64,000 bases of DNA from Cladopsammia gracilis. Lineage: Eukaryota > Cnidaria > Anthozoa > Scleractinia > Dendrophylliidae. Position 1 is the first letter of the stretch, and every line of letters begins with the position of its first letter. Below the pieces are notes generated by a model. The model ran no database searches, was not told where the DNA came from, and saw only the letters and a list, made by a program, of their open reading frames with translations. Location of the stretch: contig JAJGOT010000039.1 of the NCBI GenBank assembly GCA_022457155.1, forward strand, positions 2,091,501 through 2,155,500, given 5' to 3'. Both the position numbers and the translations under genes were made by a program. Shown here one piece after another: positions 1 to 10,498 of this stretch.

Positions 1-1
1 T

Positions 2-3000
2 GAGTCGTCGTCGTTCTCGCAAGCACGAGCATTTTTTGACCGTCTTGGTATACAAGGGCCATTCATTCTTGCTGTTGATGCCACACCAGTGATACCGTCT
101 TTAAAAGTCCGCGGTAACAGAATTATGGTATTGCTAAAGAAGGGGATGTTATCGTACGTACAGCAGAAGATATCATTCGAATAGCTGGAGATAGATCACT
201 TCCAAAAACTAAACTTGTGAATACGTTTGTATTAGCTCCAGTCTACGTATCCGAGCCATTCTATGTTCTTGTGCTAAGCCCAGTCATGTCAGGTGAGACC
301 TCAGAAACAGTTGCTAACTGGTATAAGGAAGCAGTTCGAATGGGTTTGGAAAATAACATTCGTATCATTGGTATTGGAGCAGATGGGGACTCAAAATTCA
401 GGAAGTTCTTTCTGGACAAATACGCCAAAGGCAAACAACGAAAAAATGGATTAACCGTCGATTACGAGGGATTTGACTTCTCCTCCGAAACGAAACAATT
501 CGGTACACAACTGTCCACCACAGTCATGCAGCCTGACTGGAGGCATTTGACTAAAAAATGGAGGAATCAGCTATTAAACACGAAGAGGCTGCTGCTGATG
601 GGAAAAAATGTCATCCTTATTGAGTACCTTATGGAAATCTATGAAACACACAAATTAGAGTCGGGATCATGGAAGTCGGACATATTTGTTCGAGACAAAC
701 AAAACGTTGATGCGGCAAAAAGAATTCTGCACCCTACGGTTTGCGAATGTCTAAAGAAATCCAATGATGCATTGACTAAAGGTTTGAGGGTATATCTTTC
801 GGTAGGTTCTTCTTTGCTTCACAGCTTTTCAGATACAAACTTATCGCCAAGGGAAAGAGCAAACCTTGCTTGGAAACCTGTGATCTTCCTCAGACTTTGG
901 AAAACTTGGGTCCTTTACGAAAAGTACAATCTAAACACGCACTTTATATCAGACCAAACGTACACTGATACAATTCTTGCAGGCCATTCCGTAATCTTGA
1001 ATATGCTAATATTTGCAAAGTATTTTCCAGATGTGCCATTTTGCCCCTGGTTTCTGGGTTCGGATTCTTGCGAAGTTCTTTTTTCTTATCTTCGTGGATT
1101 TACAAAAGGAAAAAATAATTTTAACTTCATGGAAATGTTAGACATAACAGCGCGAACTATCAGACTATTGGAGTTAAAGCACAAGAACAGACGGCAAGAA
1201 ATCCCAAAACAGAAAACTGCTTGGCCCAGTAATTTAGCAAGTGAAGTAATAGAAGGAATGAAGGACGCAGAGAGGGAAATGCTTAAAACCATGGAAGAAA
1301 TGGAAATTAACCCAGGACTGAGGGCGGCTCACGTTGTATACAAAAATCAACGAACTGGTGAACTGACGATTCTCAACTCACCAACGAATGCGTTTGTGTC
1401 AGAGAAATCAGCATTTCCAGACGAGTCATATATCGCACCTTTTGAAGAACTGTTCGATCTGGACAATAATATTTCGCTTAATAGCCTTGCACAAGAAGAC
1501 CCAACCACACTAGAATTAGCAGGCATCATTGCGCAGACTAGCTTAGAAGATCCAGAAAATGTGCTCGACGAAGGTGATCCAGAAAATTGTCAGCTTTTTA
1601 AGCGTGGAATTTGCAAGTTCCAGGAAGAAGGATTTGTAGAACCAAGAACCGTCCATTGGATAGGATGCGAGTTTCCCGATTGTCGGAAATGGTGGCATGA
1701 GATATGTCTAGGTATTAAATTCAAAACTGACGATGAACGAAAACATTATTCATTTGTTTGTCATGACCACGAGTGTGATATAGCCGAGTTATACCCTCAA
1801 CGAGAAAAATTAAAAGCGACAAAGGATAACAAATCAATTTTAGAAAACAATGAACTCTCTGTGCAGAATACACAAGAAAACAATGAAAAAAGACGAAGAC
1901 AACAGAAATATCGAGAGCTCAGACCAGAACAGTACGTTGAATACAATGGCCAAGTGTACCATATAGCAAATTTCCTTTCGCTACAAATTGGAAAAGCTTA
2001 TGTACCAACAAACTGGGCGCCTTTCAAGATGGCTTTCATTGTCTAGATGTGACTTTTATGACTCGATAGAAAGTTCCTTAAATACCGACAAAGCCACCCT
2101 TACCCTAGGAAATTTTGCCGCTCTATTTGTTCCAAATGTGGGATTAGTGGTGGGTAAAGTCATCAGAAAAGCCAGAACCCTGAAAGCGTCAACTTCTTTC
2201 CCTGTACTTAAATTGGACCAAGAAAGCTCAAAATTACCCAGTGTAACAGAACTTGTGATGTTAGAATTTGAAGGCGTCGAAAAGGAATCTGAAAATCTAC
2301 TGCCAAGTTCCTACACTGAAACCAAAAGATGCATTTGGTGTAATAGTAGGGAGTGTGTTCGCATTTTACAAGGTGAGGCTCATAACAGCAATTTTCAGAT
2401 GACGGAAGAGGATCAGGACTTCATCAATAATAAGCTTCCTGAGCTGGTCGAGAAAGAATTGAAGCGTTCAAAACAGGAAGAAAAAGAAAGACAAGAAAAA
2501 ATCAAACAACTGAAAGCAGGGGATCCGAAGGACATGACAGTTATTTTGCTTCGAGAAGTTTTGTTAGAAATGGGCGTTTCGTTTAAGTCAAGTGATTCAA
2601 AACAAAAGCTTATCGATAAAGTCACTCACGCAAGATCAAGCTTAAATATGACTCGGCCAGTCGATGGCACGGTAGACAGCGCGAGTAGGCTGATGCATGC
2701 GCAGGACAATTCATTAGAAATTTCTCAAGCACGCGACGTTAATTCTGCGTCGATTGATTTCAAGACCTACGGCTGGGGCAGTCGAACAACTTACTCGTCC
2801 GAAACTCAAGTCAATTTTGCATGCAAGTTTTTTGCTTATTACGATGATTTCGATCTTAAGAAAAAAATTGCTTTACTTGTTCACTTGCTATTTTTGTCAT
2901 CCATGTTAATAGTAAGCACTTCCTCCAATGTAATTGTTGTCATGCTGGAAATTGCTCTTCTCCTGTCAACGTCGCTTTTAGCCGCCCTCGAGGACATGGA

Positions 3001-3160
3001 CAGACTGATGGCGGCAGCGTTTTGGCTACTAATAATGATTCTTCACATATTGAACACCACTGCCTGTGTTGCAGTGAATGAAATTGTGCAACTTCTGTTT
3101 GAGTGTAACGGTGACAAACAGGGCAGAAACCATATCCTTCCTTCTAATATAGAAATGTAA
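2..3160 (+). pseudogene. P-element-like transposase with PHD-like finger and SAP-like motif, copy A, frameshifted
   Basis: This is the duplicate of the gene at 25585-29344 and lacks the first ~200 residues because the window starts inside it. A one-base T deletion near 122-125 breaks the frame: reading from position 2 hits a stop near 181. The main frame then runs to 2046. An extra A near 2010 shifts the frame again; without it reading continues to 3160, through the SAP-like motif. The order of motifs is a conserved aspartate in VDA (before the first break), GADGDS, the QPDWRHL block, SDSCEV, and a PHD-like WIGC-x4-C-x4-HEIC block. Copy A keeps an in-frame stretch with an extra Cys pair (CIWCNSREC) that copy B lacks. 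Role as transposase is inferred from the layout. Non-functional as it stands. Confidence 0.75.
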
Positions 3161-3272
3161 AAGAAAGTGCGTTTCATTATTTTACCGTCGTTTTGTTCTC
3201 TGCTACAAAATATATATCACTAAACATTGACATTCAGTTCGATATTTGGACGTTTTTCTATTTATTCCATTC

Positions 3273-3278
3273 AATAAA
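3273..3278 (+). promoter_or_regulatory. Polyadenylation signal AATAAA, transposase copy A
   Basis: AATAAA lies 113 bases after the stop at 3160 and upstream of the repeat-rich transposon end. Copy B has the same signal at 29457-29462. Confidence 0.5.
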
Positions 3279-3320
3279 AGTTGATTATGATTAGTCCTGC
3301 GTGATTTACTTATCAAGACA

Positions 3321-3525
3321 TGGATTCCGAACAAAATCGAATCCGATTGAGTTTGATTGTGTTGATTGTGTTCGATTGGTTCGATTGTGTTCGATTGGTT
3401 CGAAAATCGAACTCACAGCAAAATAGATGTTCGATTTTGTTCGATTACCGAACCCAATCGAACGATTGGTGTTCGATTGGGTTCGATTGATTTTGGTTCG
3501 ATTTTGTTCGATTGGATACGCTGAG
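3321..3525. repeat. Subterminal TTCGATT/AATCGAA repeats, right end of copy A
   Basis: About 200 bases are made almost only of TTCGATT, TTCGGTAATCGAAC-like and related words in both orientations, so the strand can fold on itself. The last bases, read on the minus strand, are CTCAGCGTATCCAATCG, matching the left terminus of copy B. Such clustered subterminal words are typical transposase-binding regions. Confidence 0.8.
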
Positions 3526-3960
3526 TTTCTAATAGCTTTCACACCGCAACTTTCAGTTTAACTCGGTGCCTTTGGCCACAGATATAAACTGTAATCTTTC
3601 GTCATTTCCAGGTTTAAAGCTATTTTTTACTGTTGTATAGATTATTGAGGTTAGTGTTTCATACTTTTGAACAAATGACACTACAATGCAATATTTTGTC
3701 GGCTTTAGTTCATACAATATTGTAATTAATAGACTATGTGTCTTTCAGCTAGCAGGATGGATCATGTTCTATTTTCGGCAAACTTCCGGTGTGACCAATT
3801 ATTAAAGAGTGCCACTGTTGAAATTTGAATTCAATTTCCGTTTTAAAATTTTTACTTCATCACTGGGAAGTAGCCTTTATTAAGATGATCACAATTTAAA
3901 TGAATACTACGATATCTTGCACATCTCTCTCTTCCAAAAAGGTTACTTTTCCTTTGGCCC

Positions 3961-3963
3961 TTT

Positions 3964-4014
<51 letters not shown>
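3961..4014. repeat. (TTTA)n microsatellite
   Basis: About 50 bases of TTTA in unit 1. The same locus is shorter in unit 3 (~30112-30149), unit 4 (~36703-36725) and unit 6 (~50359-50382), and nearly lost in unit 5, so it differs in length between duplicated units. Confidence 0.9.
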
Positions 4015-4016
<2 letters not shown>

Positions 4017-4874
4017 GTGTGAGCAACACAGGGTTTTAAGTGTTAGTCCTTTTATAAAACACTTGGTTATGTCCCACTTAACCGGTCCCCTTTTAAAATA
4101 AGAGAAAATAACCCGAGACGTCCCGAGCGAAAACTGTTACAACTATGCATCTGACCTTAAATGAATTAAAAGCTCAAAAACTTAAATTCTGATAAGTCTG
4201 ATAAAACAATAAGGCTCAAAGATCATATTTGGGCAAGAAACGTTTAAAACCCCGTTCAGTACAGCAGGAGTCTTTCTCTTTAAATATTGCTGACATTCTC
4301 CTTGATGTCAGCTAATACCTGCATAATAGAGTGAATTCGTATAACCCGTGCTTTATATGCTAATGAGCCGCGTTATATTCTAATGAGCTGTGTACAATAA
4401 AACAAAGGGAGTTGAGACGGCTGACTTTTTATTTGTTATAAAATTAATTAAAATATCACAGAAGCATTGCTAAGCGTATGCAAATTCAAACCAAGAGGTA
4501 ACAATTCAAGCATTTCAGTAATTAACAGCCTGTAAAAAACGAAACAAAGGACTGTAAACATGTCGGGTCTCAAAATTCCAGTCTTGTTTTATATTCAAAC
4601 TCGAGCAAAGGAAAACGAAAACTGAACCTTAAGATTGAACTAAACCGTAACAAATGTTTTTGTTTTCCTCAGTTTTTTTTTTCAAAGACCACACCTCTAT
4701 TGTTTTATTGTACACAGCTCATTAGAGTTTTCTCATAAAAGCGCAGAACCTTATGCAAATTAGGTCCTTGTTTTACGCAAATGCAAATAAACCCAATAAC
4801 TGTGTTAAATGAGTGGACAAAGCGTTTTGTGCCGTTAATTTTATTAATTCTCTTTCATATGTTACACATGTCAA

Positions 4875-5658
4875 TTAAACAGTCTTTTCAAGTTTTTCGA
4901 AAAGTCTTTCCATCCTTTCAAGAGTACTCATTGCCCTCTCACACATCCTTGTGTGAGAAGTCAGAGCTTCCTTTTGAAGATCTGAACGGCTAGATTTTGG
5001 TCTTTTGGCCTTCGGAATGGGGTCATCCACTTCTTCGCTTTCGTCTGTTTTCTTTTCTTCCCGAGCTTGGTCACGTCTCTTCTCTGGAACATTGGGTCTT
5101 GCGTATTGCATATCAACGTCCAAGTCCGAGTCTTGAGCGTCGACTAACCCGTCGTCGTCTTCAACGAGTTCCTCATTTTTTTTCTCATTCTTCTTTGCTT
5201 TCGGCCGGGAACTTGGGGCAGTCGGACACTTGATTGAGTTGACATGCTTCTGTACCCTTTTTGCAATTGTACTGATTGTTGACTTCCGGTAGTAACCTTT
5301 AACACTCTCTGGTACTTGTGAACTTGCTAGAATGAGTTTTTGCACCGTTTTTGAAACTGCCTCCCACCCTTTGGTTCCCTCTTTCATCCACCCTTCCTTG
5401 ATAATAGCAGCTTCCAAAGTTCCCGGTGTCTTTTTCACTGCAATTGTTAAATTACAAGAAAAATAAGTAAAGCCTTGAGACACAAGAGCTATACCAACCG
5501 TCAGTTACCAGTTCAACGTTTAAGCATAATGCATAAACATAATGTATTCAGAGAAGAATGGTGTAGTACTCACTTCTTTTCGACTTAGACAGCTGCGATG
5601 AACATGGGTCAGGGTTATTTCCAATATGCTCCGCAAACGGTCTCCAAATATTGGCCAT
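4875..5658 (-). CDS. Harbinger accessory protein (two exons, function unknown)
   Basis: The gene model has exon 1 at 5658-5574 (ATG followed by ANIWRPFAEHIGNN), a GTGAGT donor, and exon 2 at 5437-4875 after a TTGCAG acceptor. The splice keeps frame and gives 215 residues. The N-terminal half is basic with a patch around KEGWMKEGTKGWEAV. The middle is acidic (DDDGLVDAQDSDLDVD) followed by a Lys/Arg-rich stretch that could be a nuclear localisation signal. The C-terminus is a predicted short coiled coil (RAMSTLERMERLFEKLEK). Harbinger elements usually carry a second gene for a Myb/SANT-like DNA-binding protein; the position fits that role, but I do not recognise a clear Myb repeat. Confidence 0.6.
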
Positions 5659-5722
5659 GCTTGCGTTCGCAAGTCGAGTTGTGAGTTCGGTCTGTATTTA
5701 TACAAAATGTGACCCTCCACGA

Positions 5723-6280
5723 GAAAACCAGCAAAAAGGTGATGACACAGGCACGCTTTATTTAACACGGGCACACCAGCGTGACAACTCCGTGTAAAGA
5801 AACACGCTTAGCGTGCGATATCACTCTGTAAATCGTGTGATATGGCACGGTAGCACGCATAAAGTTATTATTTAATCGAAGAATTGGAGCAGAACAGCTT
5901 TGTTATCGGATGTTCTCAAAAGAAGCGCGATTGCTTAAAATCAATTTCGCTTCAGCAAAAATAAGCGAGAGCTCTACAGTGGCTGGGATAAAAGGTTATT
6001 AAACCAGCTTGGACAGCATGCGCCATATTTCTGGTGTGCATTTTGGTACGGCTTAAGTGCCATTTAGCTCACAAGCGTGTCATTTTGCACGGTCACACGA
6101 CTGGTCACACTTCTTTGTTCAACCGAACACGCGCCATCTTTTTACCGTGCAATATGAGACAAAAGAAAATTTTAATGAGGCGTGCATCGTCGCACGGTGC
6201 TACCGTGCTAAAGAAATTTTCTTTTGTTTAGCATGTTATAATAGTGTGCCCGTGTCATCATCACCTTTTTGCCGGTTTTC
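5723..6280. repeat. Inverted-repeat sequence in the Harbinger intergenic region
   Basis: A 33-base arm (5723-5755, GAAAACCAGCAAAAAGG...) is repeated in inverse form at 6247-6280. It spans the space between the two divergent Harbinger genes and is rich in short GCACG/CGTGC words. It may be a nested MITE or part of the shared promoter. No target duplication could be defined. Confidence 0.55.
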
Positions 6281-6407
6281 CCGTCGTTGTAAACATGTTT
6301 TGAATGAGAATCATAGTTGGTTAACATAATGTTTGAACTGTTCATTGTTTTCTAAAAAAACAGCAATTCTGAAAAGAATTACATAGCCTTGACGCTTCGG
6401 GCTAATC

Positions 6408-7561
6408 ATGGAGAACGTTACATTTCTACAGACATGCTACCTTCTGTGCACCATCATAACAAATTTGCCGGTTCCACTACCCAATGAATCCATAGCCCCT
6501 GAGTACGAGGACGAGTTGCTTGGCCCTAGTCCTTTGCTGCTGCATATTTTTACAGTTTTTAGTTAGTTTACCACCTTTGACAATATTGGGAAATATCAAC
6601 CTTCCACTTCCTCAAGTTCCTGTTTCCAGTTTGTCGAAATTCACATCGCTTCCAAGGAAAAGATGTGTTTACTTTATTTTCTAGACATGAATACATATTT
6701 TGGCTTTTAACTGGAGAAACAACGGAGTCCCTGAACGAATTAGTTGATGATGTGCGCGATGACATTTTAACATTACGAAGGGATGGCGAACAGAGAGCAA
6801 GGGAAGGTAGACCTTACACACTTGACATTGAAAATAGAGTCTTGCTTGTAATCATGTGGTTACGAAAATACTCTAGTATTGATGTGTTAGCTTCCATCTT
6901 TGATGTTAGTATGTCTACGGTGTCTGGAACTATTCATCAAATTATCCCAGTTCTCTGGCATTATTTTAGAAACCAAGTGACTTGGCCAGGTCGCAGAGAA
7001 TGGAGACGTCTTCGAAATACTTGGAGATACTTCCCAAATGCTGTGGGAGCTATCGACGGAACATACACCCCTATCTATAGACCCCTCACCGAAAATCAGC
7101 AGACCTTTTACAGTGGACATCGACATCGACACGTGATGAGTACTCAAATCGTTTGTGACTGCTTAGGTCCTATAAGATACATACAAAGTGGATTCCCAGG
7201 ACATTTAAACGATGCTGGAACCTATCTAAGAATGCAGCCGATTGGCCCTGGATTGATTTTAGACTTTCCACATGATTGTGAGCTACTAGCTGATCAAGGA
7301 TACGCCGGCCGTGCACCTCTACGTACAAGGTGGCGACAGGCACAACTACGACGTATACCGGCTAGATTGCGTCGTGAAGCCAGGAGGCACAATCGATACC
7401 ATAAAAAGTATAGAGTCAAAATTGAACATGTAATTAAACATATAAAAGATTATAAAGCATCCAGCAACATATGGAGACATCCACGCTGGTTCCAACCAGT
7501 GATTTTTGAGTTATGTGCATTCATGGCTGAAAGGCACATACGACTTTTCAAAACTCTTTGA
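6408..7561 (+). CDS. PIF/Harbinger transposase (HARBI1-like, DDE_Tnp_4)
   Basis: The main exon (6685-7561) follows a TTTTCTAG acceptor and encodes about 291 residues. A helical DNA-binding region (STVSGTIHQIIPVLWHYF) is followed by the nuclease core: Asp in AVGAIDGTY, Asp in GFPGHLNDAGTY, Asp in LLADQGYAG and Glu in KIEHVIKHIK, the expected DDE arrangement. It should cut and paste the surrounding element. There is no in-frame Met at the exon start. A possible first exon is 6408-6502 (MENVTFLQTC...) with a weak GTACGA donor that keeps frame, giving about 323 residues, near the usual length. The body shows no internal stop, so the copy may be young. Transposase identity is firm; exon 1 is tentative. 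Confidence 0.85.
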
Positions 7562-7652
7562 TATGATTTTTTTTCTTGATGTACAACAATTGTAATCCTT
7601 CTAGGTGAAAACAATTTTTTTTCACCATACAGGATCAATCGCCAGTTGATAA

Positions 7653-7687
<35 letters not shown>

Positions 7688-8624
7688 ATACAAACTGATA
7701 AACATTGGCTTCTCGAGAGTCAATTTGATATTTACGTTGACAAGAATATCAATTCCCTGAGTTTGCCACAGCGCGCGCAAAAGACGCCTGTTTTAATTTC
7801 AAAGAATGTCTATTTGCATTTTTCGTAAAGTGAGAAACGAATTTGCATAAGGTTCTGCGCTTTTATGAGAAATCTCTAATAGAATATAACGCGGCTCATT
7901 AGCATATAAAACACGGGTTATACGAATTCACTCTAACATGTCATAAATGTGATACGACAAAAAAAGGGTTTGCTAATAACGCAAACGTCACTTGACAATT
8001 TTTTCCTGTCCTGTGTCAAAGATGTAGACAGATTTTTCTTTCAATAAGCGAATGCCGCTTTACTGGTGAAAGTACTAATTCGTGAGTCTTAATTAGTCGA
8101 TGCCTTCAAGTCAACCCACTGAATTTTAAAAGCAGACATTTTACGCGACGTATTTGGTAAGAATGCCATTTCTTTCTCTATTTTTGGAGCAGCAGCCCTA
8201 TTTTCACTGCTTCCGTGATTTAAGGGCTCGCTGCTTTTTAAACAAAAGCTGTTTTAGATAGTCAGACCGAAACAGATACGTAAACCGTTTAACGATCAAG
8301 GCTTATTAGAATAAAAACAATTTCTGCACCACCTTCTGACCGACAGTAAATATATTTTGTCTCCCTTTAATAATAAAAAAAAGAAACTACCACAGCCGCC
8401 TTTAATAATCACTGTTTATTATAATATCATTGCTTCTATCGTCTATAAGCTCATTTTTGGTTATTCATTAGGAAATTGGGACGATATTTGGCATGTAGAC
8501 AGGGTAGATGTTGCCTGATTACAAGATTGTGCGGCAGTAGGCTTAGTTGGGTCGATCATATTAAGGTGTTGTGCAAGGTAATTATCCTTTGTTGCTGTCC
8601 TTTGTAATAAGCGAAATATCAACT

Positions 8625-8719
8625 AACTGCTTCTCGATGGTTTTCTTTTAAGAAAACCATCGAGAGGCAGTAAAATAGCAGTTGCTATGAAGTATTTTAA
8701 AAAATACTTCATAGCAACT
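8625..8719. repeat. Paired perfect palindromes upstream of GPCR 1
   Basis: Two adjacent hairpins sit head to tail. The first (8625-8672) has arms around CTCGATGGTTTTCTT and the second (8680-8718) arms around TTGCTATGAAGTATT. The pair is conserved at the same place in units 3, 4 and 6 and collapsed in units 2 and 5. Confidence 0.85.
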
Positions 8720-9271
8720 TCTAGTCAGATGACACGTCAGTGTTTAAAAACACGGTTGTTTATATATGTTGACTGGGTGCAGCAATTCATCAAAGGTACG
8801 AAGAACTCGTTCTTTTGTTATATATCTCTAAGCGTTTCACAGTTTAGTAATTCTGACCGCCAATCTTTTTTATTCTATGCCTTTATCATTACTTATTCAT
8901 TTCCAACGTGTTCTCGGCTGCAAACAGCTGCCACTAAGCACAAATTAAATTACTTGCCTCAGGTTCTTCAATAACCAAGAAAAAGTCAACTGAGCAAAAA
9001 GTAAACTCTTACTGCGTCAGTGCGGATTTCAATAATCAATTTTATCTCTTTCTGACTGGAGGCTGACCTATCGTCTCGGCTCGACTATATGTCTATCTAA
9101 TGTGTGTTTGTACATTAAGCGTACAAAATTGACATCGTTTAGTAGCTTTATTTAACTATCGACAAGCAGTTTTTGTGCCTCCTTCTTACCGAGAGTGAGT
9201 TTATTTTTTTATTTAAGGGTCTAGATAATAGCAGGTAAGTTATAATTTTCAGAGCAACGACAACAGGTTTG

Positions 9272-9601
9272 ATTTTAAAATACATGTTTCGACAATCCTT
9301 TGTCATCTTCAGTTTGAAATTTTAAGTTACAAAGTTGCATTTATAATAATTAATTGAAAATGCTAATGAGAGAAAACACTTTTAACAAAATAAATGAAAG
9401 AATACGTGACAATGCGTGAATATCAAGAAAGTTTTTTAAAACTTTCTTGATATTCACGCATTGTCACGTATTCTTTCATTTATTTTGTTAAAAGTGTTTT
9501 CTCTCATTAGCATTTTCAATTAATTATTATAAATGCAACTTTGTAACTTAAAATTTCAAACTGAAGATGACAAAGGATTGTCGAAACATGTATTTTAAAA
9601 T
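9272..9601. repeat. 330-bp near-perfect palindrome, unit 1 only
   Basis: Arms of 164 bases (9272-9435 and 9438-9601) are separated by two bases. Every other unit has only the left arm, ending at the matching point, so the right arm is a local inverted duplication in unit 1. Each arm contains a CTGAAGA-stem-GAAA motif, on the minus strand at 9283-9312 and the plus strand at 9561-9590. Confidence 0.9.
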
Positions 9602-10498
9602 TAACATTTAATTTTAAAAATTAATTTTAAAAATTAACATGATACAACTGTTGGTTCAAAGATGATCTAAGATGATAAAACAGACGCTTTTTATTAACTG
9701 ACACAGCCGCCTTCATGCCATTATCACGATCTTTCTTACTTAGGAAAAATGAATGGAGGAATATAATTAAAATTTTATAACTTCCACCAAAAAAGGCCCT
9801 TTTTTGGCAAAATGGTGATTAAAAAGAACCTGTATGCTTGGGTGCATATTATTTTTTATATATATCACTGAAATTTTCACAGTTTAGTAATTATAACCCA
9901 CCTTTTTTAATTGTGCAGTTTTATCATTGCTTACTGTATACATTTCCAAAGTGTTGTGCCCCGAGCTGCAAACTGATTATTAGTCGCATCAATTCAATTC
10001 AGCACGAAGTAAACTCCAATTGCGTTTTTTTTTTAATAACCAATTTTTCTGCCTTTCCAACTGGACGATCTTTAATGCTTACAATGTATACAGAGCCTGG
10101 CTTATCATTTTTATAAAAAAAATTTATATCTAACTAACAAAAGATTATTTGTTTGGCTGAGACATCTTCCAGTATACTTATCAAAGACGCGAAATATATA
10201 CGTTTCTATTTTCTGTTCAAGGTACAGCTGTGTTGAGTTCAAACCGAACGAACACTATATTCGATCTACATCTTCCAACGACGAATCAAATCAAACAAAC
10301 AACTGTAATCCTGAGGATAAAGGGTAGGTAGTCCAAGTAACTGAACGAAGTATGAAAGGAACATGTTCTGAACATCTGCAGGATTTTTAAATAATTTGGA
10401 GGGAAAAAAGCAAAGAAGTAAGATTTTGTCAATCTCACTGGGACAAAACCCGCGTTTCCATTATCACTTGCAGAGGAGGTCTTTACAAGTTCTTTACC

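Larger units (their letters stand above)
1..3525 (+). mobile_element. 3' part of large PHD/SAP transposase-bearing DNA transposon, copy A
   Basis: This is the right-hand part of the same transposon that is complete at 22376-29706; position 1 here matches about 26199 there. It holds the transposase gene, a polyadenylation signal and the TTCGATT-rich right end, stopping at CTGAG (3521-3525). The next bases, TTTCTA (3526-3531), are the right target duplication. The flank that follows is the same as that after copy B, and the same MITE follows about 800 bases on. Copies A and B are therefore best read as one insertion that was later duplicated with its surroundings, not two insertions. The left end lies outside the window. 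Confidence 0.85.
4725..7876. mobile_element. PIF/Harbinger DNA transposon (two genes)
   Basis: The terminal inverted repeats match over about 35 bases, starting GAG(T/A)TTTCTCATAAAAGC at both ends. Inside are a divergent pair: an accessory gene on the minus strand and a HARBI1-type transposase on the plus strand, with an inverted-repeat sequence between them and a (TAAA)n tract near the right end. The copy in unit 3 gives the empty site. Flanks are TTA on the left and TAATA on the right, so the 3-bp duplication expected of this group is plausible but not exact. Confidence 0.9.
4327..7933. mobile_element. Hairpin MITE with ~75-bp inverted ends, split by a Harbinger insertion
   Basis: The left arm starts at GAGTGAATTCG (4329) and runs to about 4410. 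Its inverted partner is in two pieces, 4700-4724 and 7880-7933, separated by the Harbinger element. The uninterrupted duplicate in unit 3 (30463-30911) shows the original form. Units 4 to 6 have the empty site GCATAACATG, which gives a TAA target duplication, consistent with a PIF/Harbinger-type MITE. Confidence 0.85.

Noticed and set aside
2860..3160. Three transmembrane helices at the end of the transposase
   Set aside because: Hydrophobic in one frame because the DNA is T-rich; unlikely for a nuclear DNA-binding enzyme, and a Cys/His-rich frame overlaps it.
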